A stretch of 64,000 nt of DNA from Parasphingopyxis marina (GTDB taxonomy: Bacteria; Pseudomonadota; Alphaproteobacteria; Sphingomonadales; Sphingomonadaceae). This document shows, piece after piece, positions 48,504 to 56,925 of the stretch (position 1 is the first letter of the stretch; each line of letters starts with the position of its first letter). The stretch lies in the NCBI RefSeq assembly GCF_014237875.1, contig NZ_JACJVJ010000003.1, forward strand, positions 62,001 to 126,000, written 5' to 3'. The notes beneath the pieces were generated by a model that had not been told where the DNA came from, searched no databases, and was given only the letters and a program-made list of their open reading frames with translations. A program made the position numbers and the translations under genes.

Positions 48504-49900
48504 GCGACGTAAAGGAAGCCCGGCGCCAATCCGGGCATGGCGAGGACATGGCGCTCTGGCGCATGGCTATGTACGGCCTGCCGGCGCTTCCGATGGCGTT
48601 TCTTTACATCCCGGTGCCGCTCATGGTGCCGGCGTTCTACGCAGAACAATTCGGGTTGAGCCTGTCGGTCGTCGGCGGCTTTCTTTTTGTTTCGCGCGCC
48701 TTCGACATGCTCATCGACCCCGCGCTGGGCCGCCTGTCGGACACGACCCGATCGCGATGGGGGCGGCGGCGGCCCTGGATGGTGATCGGCGCGCCGATCA
48801 TGATGCTGGGAACGGCGCTCATCTTCATGCCGCCGGACTGGGCAAATGGGCTCTATCTGATGGTCGCCTCGATGGTGATCTATTTCGGTGCCTCGATGCT
48901 GGGGTTGGCTTATTCCGCCTGGGGCGCGGAGGTCGTCGATACCTATCATGGACGATCGAAGCTCGCCGGTTTCCGCGAAACATTCAACATTATCGGCATC
49001 CTGCTCGCAGTCAGCATTCCCGCGATTACCGCGCTCTACGGCCATGGCCTCGATCGCTACACAATGTCGATCATGGGATGGGCCGCGATCCTGATGACGC
49101 CGCCCGCCATATGGGCGGCGATACGCTGGGTTCCCGAACCGCCATCCATGCCCAAGGCGCCCGCCGAGAAACCTTGGTGGCCGACCGTCAAGGACATCTT
49201 CGGTAACTTCGCCTTCCGCTATCTGTGCATAGGCTTCGTCGTGCTTAGCATCGGATCGAGCATCGCCAGCGCCACCCTGATTTTCTACGTGTCCTACTAT
49301 CTCGGCCAGCCAGAGCTGATCGGGCCGGTGTTGCTGGTGTCGTTCATTGCCGTGCTTCTCTTCGTGCCGGTCTGGGTAAAAATCAGCCGCCGGATCGGCA
49401 AACACAAGGCGGTCGCCTATTCGCTGTTCATCGCGATTATCTGTTCCAGCTGCGTAGCGTTTCAGCTGAGGCCCGGGGATGGCTGGCTGTTTGTCGGGCT
49501 GATGGGCGTGTTGGGCGGCGCCAGTTCGGCCTTTCTGACGCTGCCGGTGGGTATCATGGGCGATGTCATCGACTATGATGCGCTCAAGACCGGCGAACAG
49601 CGCGGCGGAATTTATTTCGGCATCTGGGCTTTCGCGCAGCAGATCGCGCCCGCCCTCGCTGTTGGCACGGCCTTGCCGATGCTCGACTGGCTGGGGTTCA
49701 GCGCGTCACAGGACAACAGCCCAGAAGCGCTCGACGCATTACGCTATGTCTATTGTCTCGCGCCGCTGCCTTTTTATGTAATCGCCGCGGTGCTCCTGCT
49801 CTGGTTCCCGCTCGACGATCGCCGGCATGGCATCATTCGCCGACGGCTCGAGAGGCGACGGCTGCGAAAGGCGCGGATCCAGGCATCGCCCGACTGGTAA
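48500..49900 (+). CDS. GPH-family (MelB-like) membrane transporter
   Basis: A 466-residue inner-membrane protein with 12 predicted helices. It belongs to the glycoside-pentoside-hexuronide:cation symporter family of the MFS: FDMLIDPALGRLSDTTRSRWGRRRPWMVIGAP is the family's DPxxGxxxDRTxxxxGRxRPWxL-like signature, and AWGAEVVDTYHGRSKLAGFRE the second conserved loop. The late GDVIDYDALKTGEQRGGIYFGIW is also diagnostic. It may import a glycoside, polyol or amide by cation symport. The start ATG 48500 overlaps the kinase stop, so kinase and permease are cotranslated. Confidence 0.88.
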   Translation: MSDVKEARRQSGHGEDMALWRMAMYGLPALPMAFLYIPVPLMVPAFYAEQFGLSLSVVGGFLFVSRAFDMLIDPALGRLSDTTRSRWGRRRPWMVIGAPIMMLGTALIFMPPDWANGLYLMVASMVIYFGASMLGLAYSAWGAEVVDTYHGRSKLAGFRETFNIIGILLAVSIPAITALYGHGLDRYTMSIMGWAAILMTPPAIWAAIRWVPEPPSMPKAPAEKPWWPTVKDIFGNFAFRYLCIGFVVLSIGSSIASATLIFYVSYYLGQPELIGPVLLVSFIAVLLFVPVWVKISRRIGKHKAVAYSLFIAIICSSCVAFQLRPGDGWLFVGLMGVLGGASSAFLTLPVGIMGDVIDYDALKTGEQRGGIYFGIWAFAQQIAPALAVGTALPMLDWLGFSASQDNSPEALDALRYVYCLAPLPFYVIAAVLLLWFPLDDRRHGIIRRRLERRRLRKARIQASPDW

Positions 49901-49941
49901 GGCCCGCGTCTATCCAGCTCCAGTCGTCCTGCCACCCGTTC

Positions 49942-50838
49942 CTAGCCATATTGGCTTTGATAGGTGCCGTGGACGAGCGCCATATTCTCGAGCTTGGGGC
50001 CTTCGGACCGATAGCCCTGCCAGTCCTGGCGGCCGATGATCCGCGCGAAATCCGGACCCTGCCCCGCGACAATCTCATCGGGGAGATCGTCGAACGATTC
50101 CGGCGGATAGACGAAATTGCGCGCGAAGCTCGTCGCAATATGGGCGCGCAGCACGTCATTCTTCTTGGGGAAGGTGCAGTGCCAGGTGTTGCCGGTGAAG
50201 ACGGCAAGCGAGCCGGGCGGCGCGATCAGCGGCGCGACCGTGTCGTCAGGTAGCGCGCCGCCAGCGAACTGCGGTTGCTCGGCTTGGGTGGGATGGCGGC
50301 GATAGCGGTGACTGCCCGGAACGAAGCCGAGGGTGCCGTTCTCGACCGTATAGTCGGTGAGGATCCAGCTGACATTGCAGACCGTGCTATAGGCAGGCAG
50401 CGGCGGAGGGACGCCGACGCTATCGCTGTGCATGGCCGTTGGCCGTGCTGGCCCGTCTTTGAGAAAAGCGACGAGACCGGCCAGGCGATAGCTCAGCCCC
50501 ATCGTATAACTCGCCATCAGCCGCACCACCGGGTTCATCATCGCATCAATGAACAGCTGGTCGCGGGCGAGAAGATGAAACAGCTGCCGGCCCGCTGCCG
50601 GCTTGGTGTCTTCATGCTTGTTGAGCTCGACGGTCAGTGCATCTTCGTCCGCGATGATCGCTTGCAGCTTGTCGAGCAACTGCTCGGCGAAACCGGCCGG
50701 CGCACCTGTTTTTTCGCGAGGAATGACCGTGAAACCGAAGGTCTCAAGCTCGGCGATATTCGTCTCGAGGCCGCGTCCGCGCACTTGCCGATAGACGTCG
50801 TCCATCCCCGCCATGGAACTCCAGTTGCCAATTTCCAT
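49942..50838 (-). CDS. PhyH (phytanoyl-CoA dioxygenase)-family Fe(II)/2-oxoglutarate oxygenase
   Basis: A 298-residue protein of the PhyH family. ATG 50838 has AAAGGAATAG just before it. Family features are ELETFGFTVIPRE at the start, the facial-triad His and Asp in AMHSDSVGVPPP (HxD), WILTDYTVENGTLGFVPGSHRYRR, and the distal His in TGNTWHCTFPKKNDVLRAHIA, whose Arg binds 2-oxoglutarate. It therefore should hydroxylate a C-H bond of a small molecule. It is the last gene of the minus-strand operon with the amidase and PLP enzyme. A hydroxylation preceding phosphorylation and phospho-lyase action is an attractive inference. Confidence 0.85.
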   Translation of the reverse strand: MEIGNWSSMAGMDDVYRQVRGRGLETNIAELETFGFTVIPREKTGAPAGFAEQLLDKLQAIIADEDALTVELNKHEDTKPAAGRQLFHLLARDQLFIDAMMNPVVRLMASYTMGLSYRLAGLVAFLKDGPARPTAMHSDSVGVPPPLPAYSTVCNVSWILTDYTVENGTLGFVPGSHRYRRHPTQAEQPQFAGGALPDDTVAPLIAPPGSLAVFTGNTWHCTFPKKNDVLRAHIATSFARNFVYPPESFDDLPDEIVAGQGPDFARIIGRQDWQGYRSEGPKLENMALVHGTYQSQYG

Positions 50839-50934
50839 TGCTATTCCTTTCGGTCTTGCGTGCGGCCTTGTTCGAAAGACACCTGTTTGGCGCATATCCG
50901 CCACTTCTCGTCCGATCGCGTGCCCGGCCCTTGG

Positions 50935-52368
50935 TCAAGGTCGAAACGGCTTGGCCGGAAAACGCTGCGCCCATGGCCGGGCGCTCTCAATTTGGCCCGC
51001 GAGCCGGAACAGCGTCGCCTCATCGCCAAAGCGGCCAGCGAACTGGACGCCGATCGGGAGGCCTTCCTCGCTCCATGTCAGCGGCATGTTCATCGCCGGT
51101 TGGCCGGTGACGTTGAATGGCTGGGTGTTGGGAATCCACGAGAAGAGACGCTCGGCATAGGTACTGAGATCTTCGGCGTTCGTGTCGAGATAGCCGACCG
51201 CCACGGGCGGCTGCGCGACGGTTGCCAACAGCAGCACGTCATAATCTTCGAAAAAAGCCGCCACCTTGCGCGAAATCTGGATAACCTTTGCCTGGGCAGC
51301 GAGATATTCGTGCGCCTTGGTTTCCTGTCCGTCCTGGTAGATCATCCAGGTCAGGTGCTCGAGCTCGCCTTTCTCGATAGGCGTCCCCCGTGTCGCAGCT
51401 TCGCTTTCGAGCATATCCACGACGGAAGTGGTCACGAGGACATTGGCAGCGATCGCCATCTCCACGAAATCGACCGGAGGCCGCGCTTCCTCGACATTAT
51501 GGCCTAGCTCCTCGCACAGCCGCGCCGCATCGAGCACGGCGTCCTTGCAGACCGGGTCGAGCGCGCCATGGATCAACGCATCGGTCGTGAATCCGATACG
51601 CAGCGGCCCCGGTTGCCGTCCGACTTCGTCGACAAAGGGCGATGGGCTCTTGGCGAGCCAATAGTGATCGCCGGGCCGCGGGCCGCTGGCGATATCGAGC
51701 AACATCGCGCTGTCGCGCACGGTTCGGGTCAGTGCGTGCTGGACCGCCAGGCCTCCCCAACCCTCGGTCGAGGGCGCGAGCGACACGCGGCCCCGTGTCG
51801 GCTTCATGCCGAATAGGCCGCAACAGGATGCCGGGATCCGGATCGATCCTCCCCCGTCGCTGGCATGGGCGGCAGGCACGATTCCGGAGGCGACGGCTGC
51901 GCTCGCCCCGCCCGAAGATCCGCCCGGTGTGCGGTCGAGATTCCAGGGGTTGCGTGTCGGGCCATGCAGCACTGGTTCGGTGACCGCGGCGAGCCCGAGT
52001 TCGGGCGCATTGGTCTTGGCGAACAGTGACAGCCCGGCCGCGCGATAGGACGTGACGATGGCGCTGTCCTGATCGGCAACCTTGTTTTCGAAGAGGCGTG
52101 ACCCGGCCGAAGTAACGGTACCCTCCATCTGCACGGTCAAATCCTTGATCGGAAAGGGAACGCCGCGCAGCGGCCCATCGGGCAGGCCGGCATCTATCGC
52201 CGCACGCGCTTGCTCTTCTAGGTCGACGGTAATCGCATTGATCACCGGATTGACGTCCGCCGTCCGCGCGAGTGCCGCGTCGAGCAGCTCGCCGGGCGTT
52301 GTCTCGCCGCTCGCGACGAGATCGGCGAGCCCCATCGCATCATAGCTACTATATTCTTCAAACTTCAT
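50935..52368 (-). CDS. Amidase-signature hydrolase
   Basis: A ~477-residue amidase-signature enzyme. The Ser-cisSer-Lys triad is Lys75 in GVPFPIKDL, Ser151 in TPGGSSGGASAA and Ser175 in SDGGGSIRIPAS, with the usual spacing. No signal peptide is seen, so it is cytoplasmic. It hydrolyses an amide, aryl-amide or cyclic amide; 6-aminohexanoate-cyclic-dimer hydrolase and aryl acylamidase are the nearest families by pattern. ATG 52368 (MKFEEYSSYDA) is preferred over ATG 52398 because it gives a short 11-base overlap with the preceding gene and the usual family start. It would free an amine for the PLP enzyme or kinase. Confidence 0.86.
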   Translation of the reverse strand: MKFEEYSSYDAMGLADLVASGETTPGELLDAALARTADVNPVINAITVDLEEQARAAIDAGLPDGPLRGVPFPIKDLTVQMEGTVTSAGSRLFENKVADQDSAIVTSYRAAGLSLFAKTNAPELGLAAVTEPVLHGPTRNPWNLDRTPGGSSGGASAAVASGIVPAAHASDGGGSIRIPASCCGLFGMKPTRGRVSLAPSTEGWGGLAVQHALTRTVRDSAMLLDIASGPRPGDHYWLAKSPSPFVDEVGRQPGPLRIGFTTDALIHGALDPVCKDAVLDAARLCEELGHNVEEARPPVDFVEMAIAANVLVTTSVVDMLESEAATRGTPIEKGELEHLTWMIYQDGQETKAHEYLAAQAKVIQISRKVAAFFEDYDVLLLATVAQPPVAVGYLDTNAEDLSTYAERLFSWIPNTQPFNVTGQPAMNMPLTWSEEGLPIGVQFAGRFGDEATLFRLAGQIESARPWAQRFPAKPFRP

Positions 52369-53698
52369 CGGTCGGGTTCTCGCCTGCTCTGATGTCATGG
52401 GTTGGGGTGCCGATTATGTCGCACAGGGCTTCGACAAGAATGTCGACATGACCGGTTTCGAAAATCAATGGCGGCCGGATTTTGAGCGTATGGCCTTCGC
52501 GCCCGGTCGCGCTGATCAATATGCGCTTGTCGCACATCGCATTGACGATCCGGTCCGCGCCTTGGGGGGCCGGCTTTTTGCCGGTTTCGGCTTCCACAAT
52601 GTCGATGGCGGCGAACAGGCCGACCGTCCGGATGGCACCGATCGCCGGGTGTCCGGTCAGGGCCCGGTGGAGCCTTTGGGCGAGATAGGCACCCACCGCG
52701 ACCGCATTGGCCGTCAGCTGTTCCCGCTCGATGACGTCCAGCACCGCATTTGCCGCCGCGCAGGAAACGGCGTTCCCTCCGAACGTATTGAAATAGCGGA
52801 CACTCTTGCCGAAGGGCGCGACCACCGCGGGCGCGGCGACAACGGCCGCGACCGGATGGCCGTTGCCCATCGGTTTGCCCATGGTAACGAGATCGGGAAC
52901 GATACCGTGCCGTTCGAACCCCCAGAAATGGCTACCCGTCCGCCCGAAGCCGGATTGCACTTCGTCGGCGATGAATACGCCGCCGGCTTCATGGACTTCG
53001 TCGATGGCAGGCCGAAGAAAGCCAGCGGGATCCGGTCTCAGGCCGTCGCTGGAGAATATCGGGTCGACAAGCAGGGCGGCGAGACCGACGCCTTCCTCTT
53101 CGAATCCCGCCGCGGCCTTCCGCACATCGTCGGCGAATTGCGCGCCCGCTTTTTGCCCTTCGCCCGGTAGAGGCACGGTCTTGATGCGCTTCCGGCCGGC
53201 TATGTCCGGACCGAGCGAGGGCGACGCGGCAGCGATGGATTCGGTTACGCCGTGATAGGCGTTTTCGGTAACGATCACGCCTTGCTTGCCGGTGAAGGCG
53301 CGGGCGATGCGCAGTGCCAGATCGTTCGCTTCGCTGCCCGTGCAAGTAAACATGACATGGCTCAGTTCGGGCGGAAAGGTCTTCAGAATGCGTGCCGCGT
53401 AATCGAGGATCGGTTGGCCGAGATAGCGCGTATGCGTGTTCAGCGTTTGCGATTGGGTGCAGATCGCGTCGACGACGTGCGGGTGGCAATGGCCGACCGA
53501 GGCGACATTGTTATAGGCATCGAGATAGCGGTTGCCGTCGGTATCGAAGAGCCACACGCCTTCGCCGCGCACGAAATGGACAGGCCGCTTGTAGAACAGC
53601 CGATAGGCGGGTCCGAGCAGGCGCGCGCGTTCTTCCACCATCGCGCGTTCGCGAGGTTCCAGGATATCCGCCGCGTTGCCGTCATAGGCGTTGACCAT
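52358..53698 (-). CDS. Class-III aminotransferase-fold PLP enzyme, phospho-lyase-like
   Basis: A 446-residue fold-type I PLP enzyme. Features are GVWLFDTDGNRYLDAYNNVASVGHCHP, CTGSEANDLALRIAR for the phosphate cup, FIADEVQSGFGRTG with Asp245, and the Schiff-base Lys275 in VTMGKPMGNGHPVA. The GKPMGNGHP wording and NNV-x3-GH start are what I associate with the ethanolamine-phosphate and 5-phosphohydroxylysine phospho-lyases, which release ammonia and phosphate to leave an aldehyde. The partner kinase-like protein at 47424 supports this. Ordinary omega-aminotransferase activity remains possible. The start is ATG 53698, with weak GGTGA before it; it leads the operon with the amidase and PhyH genes. 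Confidence 0.84.
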   Translation of the reverse strand: MVNAYDGNAADILEPRERAMVEERARLLGPAYRLFYKRPVHFVRGEGVWLFDTDGNRYLDAYNNVASVGHCHPHVVDAICTQSQTLNTHTRYLGQPILDYAARILKTFPPELSHVMFTCTGSEANDLALRIARAFTGKQGVIVTENAYHGVTESIAAASPSLGPDIAGRKRIKTVPLPGEGQKAGAQFADDVRKAAAGFEEEGVGLAALLVDPIFSSDGLRPDPAGFLRPAIDEVHEAGGVFIADEVQSGFGRTGSHFWGFERHGIVPDLVTMGKPMGNGHPVAAVVAAPAVVAPFGKSVRYFNTFGGNAVSCAAANAVLDVIEREQLTANAVAVGAYLAQRLHRALTGHPAIGAIRTVGLFAAIDIVEAETGKKPAPQGADRIVNAMCDKRILISATGREGHTLKIRPPLIFETGHVDILVEALCDIIGTPTHDIRAGENPTDEV

Positions 53699-54166
53699 CG
53701 TCACCGCAGGTAGGCTCCCCGGTTGGGCGAGCCCGGGACGGGAAATTTGTACGACGCATAGCGCGTTCTCAGACGCGCAAATCTGTTTGCTCGCATCCCT
53801 TCCTCCGGCATGGCGAGGCTATTGCCTAATCTGGTATAACAAAAAATGCAACTGGCATAACAATAGAATTGTTCTGGCTATTTGGATGATCCGTCGCGGC
53901 GGGTGTTCTCCTGCCAGAATGAACGTGGTGACATCGAGCGCCGGATAGCTAGGTTGAAACAACCCGCCAAAATACTCGCGTCCTTAGTCCGGTTATGGTC
54001 AAATGCAGCGGGGTCTGGATGCACATGGAAGTCAGCCGTATTTCACCAAGCGAAATGTAGAATTTGAAACATTGTACCGATCTTTGGCGGCACGTGGCGC
54101 TTGTGCTAGCAAGTGTTCTTAAGACATTCCGCCAAATCAAGCGGGTGCGAGGAGGGGATCTTGTCC
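53699..54166. other. 468-base regulatory gap between PLP enzyme and AraC genes
   Basis: No coding frame is supported here. The left part is AT-rich and carries the tandem operator-like repeats at 53831-53873. The right part (about 53900-54150) has AT-rich stretches and the AraC leader with AGGAGGGG at 54150. It separates divergent transcription units, so promoters for both should lie here. Confidence 0.6.
53831..53873. promoter_or_regulatory. Tandem operator-like repeats plus inverted repeat
   Basis: CTGGTATAACAA (53831-53842) and CTGGCATAACAA (53852-53863) differ at one position and start 21 bases apart. A perfect inverted repeat AACAAT-AGA-ATTGTT covers 53859-53873 and overlaps the second copy. 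The motif matches sites before the GntR gene (44841) and the TonB receptor (44961-44993). Its position, about 135 bases before ATG 53698, suits a promoter of the minus-strand operon or of the AraC gene. Confidence 0.58.
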
Positions 54167-55126
54167 ATGCTACTCGATCCAACGATCGACTACGAGCATT
54201 CGATTCAAGGCCGTATCTGCGGTAAAGCTTTGGAAAGCTGGAAAAATTTCCTTTCCGCTTCGGTCATGGAGATGGACATCGTCAGCCTGGATGCCGACCA
54301 GTTCGGCGCCAAAATGCGGCATTTCGGGCTCGGGCAGATCAGTCTCAACCAGTTTTATTCGACGCCTCAGCGTGTCGTGCGCTCTCACTCCATGGCGCGG
54401 CGTTCCAGCCAAGCAACGTATGAACTCGTATTCGTTCTCGAAAAGCCGGCATATTTTCAACATTGCGGACGAGAGCTGAAGGTGCCCGAAGGCAATTTCG
54501 TCCTGCTGGACAATAGCGAGGCATTCGAGTTGCGGTTCGACGAAGGCAGCCAGTGCCTCAGCACGCATATCGAAGACCGGTGGCTGCGCAGGTGGATCGC
54601 GCATCCCAAGGCGATTGTGGCTTCGCCATTCGACGGGACCCAGTCCTGGGGCGCCACGCTGGCTTCGTTGTTGCAGGCTGTTTCGTCACGCGGGCTGGTC
54701 GATGCGCCGCTTTCTCGCAATGTCATTGGCGATCAGATCGGCGCGACGCTTGCCTTGATGGCTGGCAACGGCGGCCAACCGGCGAGCCGCCATCAGGAGG
54801 AACTCTTCAGCCGCCTGATGAATATCCTGCGCGACCGTTTCGATGACACCGAACTTTCACCGGCCAAGGCGGCGCGGCTGGCGGGTATTTCCAAACGACA
54901 CCTCCATGGCGTGTTTGCATCCAATCACACGACTTACGGCGCGGAACTCATGGCAATAAGGCTTTCGCACGCCGCGATGATGCTGAAGGACAAACGCTAC
55001 GCGGCATACCGTATGGCGGATATTGCCTGGTCCAGTGGATTCTCCGATCCCAGCCATTTTGCGCGGCGTTTTAGAGAAGGGTGCGGGCAATCACCGACTG
55101 ACTACCGAAAATACGGGGCGCCCTAA
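54167..55126 (+). CDS. AraC-family regulator
   Basis: A 319-residue AraC/XylS-type regulator. The N-terminal ~190 residues look like the AraC_binding_2 domain (FGLGQISLNQFYSTPQRVVR, ELVFVLEKPAYFQHCGRELKV, NFVLLDNSEAFELRF). The C-terminal HTH pair has AARLAGISKRHLHGVFASN and YRMADIAWSSGFSDPSHFARRFREGCGQSPTDYR, the classical second helix-turn-helix. ATG 54167 is chosen because AGGAGGGG at 54150-54157 lies 9 bases upstream; TTG 54161 is closer than usual. It is divergent from the PLP enzyme operon and convergent with the MBL gene with 2 bases between. It may activate either neighbour. Confidence 0.87.
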   Translation: MLLDPTIDYEHSIQGRICGKALESWKNFLSASVMEMDIVSLDADQFGAKMRHFGLGQISLNQFYSTPQRVVRSHSMARRSSQATYELVFVLEKPAYFQHCGRELKVPEGNFVLLDNSEAFELRFDEGSQCLSTHIEDRWLRRWIAHPKAIVASPFDGTQSWGATLASLLQAVSSRGLVDAPLSRNVIGDQIGATLALMAGNGGQPASRHQEELFSRLMNILRDRFDDTELSPAKAARLAGISKRHLHGVFASNHTTYGAELMAIRLSHAAMMLKDKRYAAYRMADIAWSSGFSDPSHFARRFREGCGQSPTDYRKYGAP

Positions 55127-55128
55127 CC

Positions 55129-56022
55129 TTATTCCTCCCAGCGTGGCTCCTCGCCCATGCTGATCCGCGAACTGTTTCCCAAGATGAAATCGCCGAGTGC
55201 GTCTATGGCGTCGGGAAAACGCTGCTCAACCATCGCACGCAGCTCGGTGCTGTTTTCGGCCTGCTCCATCGCACCGAGCCAGAAGGCGATATAGTCGCGG
55301 CTGAAGATCAGGCTGGACGCATCGTTGGGGAGATCGGGACGGCTATGGCCGGCGACGACGATTTCCGCGTCGAGGGCTGTCAGATCTGCCACTGCTTCGC
55401 CCCAAGCGGCGATCTCCTCGCGGCCATGTTCGCCAAACCACATATACATGCCGTTATAAAGCAGGTCGCCCGCGAATAGCGCGTCGATATCGGGCGCATA
55501 GAGGGCAGTGGCATGGACGTGATCGCCTTGCATCGGCCCCAATATCCGGAGTTCATGGCCTTCGAGCATGATCGTGTTTCCATCGAGGGCGGTCGGGGCG
55601 CTCGGCATTCGGGGCCCATTGGGACCGAGCATTGGACTCCAGCGAAGGACCTTGAGCGGCAGCGAGCGCCAGATATCCGCGACGACCGTAGGATGAGCGA
55701 CAATGCGCACACCGGGGAAGGCCTCGGTGAGCACCTCCATCGCAAAGAAATGATCTGGATGATCGTGCGTGATGAAGACGGTTTCGAGTTCGCGGCCGCT
55801 GTCGAGCACCATTCCAACCACGCGGTGTGCATCGGCCATGGTGAAAGGCGCGTCGACGAGCACCGCTTTTTCCCGGCCCATGATCAACGCGATATTGGCG
55901 TTGAGCGAACCCTCGCTGGTGCGCAACACCTCTACAGTCAGCGGCTGTTGGCCGGCATTCTGCGCCAGGACGGGCAGCGGTGCGAGCGTCAAGAGCAGCG
56001 CGGCAAGTAATCGGAACACCAT
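55129..56022 (-). CDS. Exported metallo-beta-lactamase-fold hydrolase
   Basis: A 297-residue MBL-fold protein with a signal peptide (LLAALLLTLAPLPVLAQ, cleavage near residue 20). The metal motif THDHPDH (His86, His88, Asp90, His91) is intact; later GDHVHATALY, AGDLLYNG and VVAGHSRPD give the remaining His and Asp ligands. GAAGGGAGAGAG precedes ATG 56022. It resembles quinoprotein relay or lactonase-like periplasmic hydrolases rather than class B beta-lactamases. It is last in a minus-strand run after the VAO-type flavoprotein and the SDR, so it may hydrolyse a thioester, ester or lactone made there. The substrate is unknown. Confidence 0.82.
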   Translation of the reverse strand: MVFRLLAALLLTLAPLPVLAQNAGQQPLTVEVLRTSEGSLNANIALIMGREKAVLVDAPFTMADAHRVVGMVLDSGRELETVFITHDHPDHFFAMEVLTEAFPGVRIVAHPTVVADIWRSLPLKVLRWSPMLGPNGPRMPSAPTALDGNTIMLEGHELRILGPMQGDHVHATALYAPDIDALFAGDLLYNGMYMWFGEHGREEIAAWGEAVADLTALDAEIVVAGHSRPDLPNDASSLIFSRDYIAFWLGAMEQAENSTELRAMVEQRFPDAIDALGDFILGNSSRISMGEEPRWEE

Positions 56023-56035
56023 GTCTCTCTCCCTT

Positions 56036-56785
56036 CTAGATTGCGGTCTGTCCGCCATCCATCGTGATAACGGCGCCATTGGTGAAACTCGCTTCGTCCG
56101 AACACAGGTGCAACACCATGCCGGCTATTTCCGCCGGCTCCGCGGCACGCCCGATCGGCGAACTTTCGTAAAAACTATCGATGAAGGTTGCATCCTCGAA
56201 CCAGTCGGCAGTCATTGCTGTCCGAACAAGGCCAGGACAGATGGCGTTGGTTCGGATGCCGAGCCGGGCGTAGTCCAGCGCGGCTGTGCGGGTAAGGCCG
56301 ACGACCGCGTGCTTGGCGGCGATATAGGGGGCCATGCCGGGATTGGCGATAACGCCGCCGACGCTTGCCGTGTTGACGATGGCGCCGCCGCCATGCTCGA
56401 TCATCCAGCTGATCTCGGCGCGCATGGCATTGAACACGCCGCCGGCGTTTACGGCCATGACATGCGTATAATCCGCCGGGTCGGTGTCATGCAGCGGCGC
56501 GAAGGGCGTCAGGATACCGGCATTGTTGAAGGCCGCGTGGAGCCCGCCGAACCGCGTCGCGCAGTCTGCGATCAGAGCTTCGGTCTCTGAAAGGTCCGAA
56601 ACGTCGCAATGCCGCCACGCCGCGCGGCCGCCCATCTCTTCGATGGCCGTCACGGTTTGCGCCGCGCCTTCATCGAGATCGCCGATCATCACGGCGGCGC
56701 CCTCGCGGGCGAATGCGCTCGCTGTCGCCCTGCCGATGCCCGTCGCCGCGCCGGTGATCAGGACCGTCTTGTCGGTATACCGCAT
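56036..56785 (-). CDS. Short-chain dehydrogenase/reductase
   Basis: A 249-residue classical SDR. It has LITGAATGIGRAT for the dinucleotide, GDLDEG after strand 2 (Asp, favouring NAD), CDVSDL, NNAGILTPF, NTASVGGVIANPGMAPYIAAKHA with the Ser and Tyr-x3-Lys, and ICPGLVRTAMT. The end TNGAVITMDGGQT is standard. It probably oxidises an alcohol, for example the product of the neighbouring VAO/PCMH-like enzyme, to a ketone or aldehyde. It lies between the flavoprotein gene (141 bases upstream) and the MBL gene (13 bases downstream) on the minus strand. Confidence 0.86.
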   Translation of the reverse strand: MRYTDKTVLITGAATGIGRATASAFAREGAAVMIGDLDEGAAQTVTAIEEMGGRAAWRHCDVSDLSETEALIADCATRFGGLHAAFNNAGILTPFAPLHDTDPADYTHVMAVNAGGVFNAMRAEISWMIEHGGGAIVNTASVGGVIANPGMAPYIAAKHAVVGLTRTAALDYARLGIRTNAICPGLVRTAMTADWFEDATFIDSFYESSPIGRAAEPAEIAGMVLHLCSDEASFTNGAVITMDGGQTAI

Positions 56786-56925
56786 GGCAATCGTTCCTCT
56801 CCAGTCGCCTCGTTATCGTCTTATAGCATCATCGCCGCGCGTCTTCGGCATCCATCATTCGCTGGATCAGCTGACGTCTCTCGACGGCGGTGGCGTCCAT
56901 TTTGAGCATCGTTTCGGTCGGCCCG

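Noticed and set aside
53882-54067. Short plus-strand frame in the AraC/PLP gap
   Set aside because: It lacks a ribosome site, and its composition does not look like a protein.
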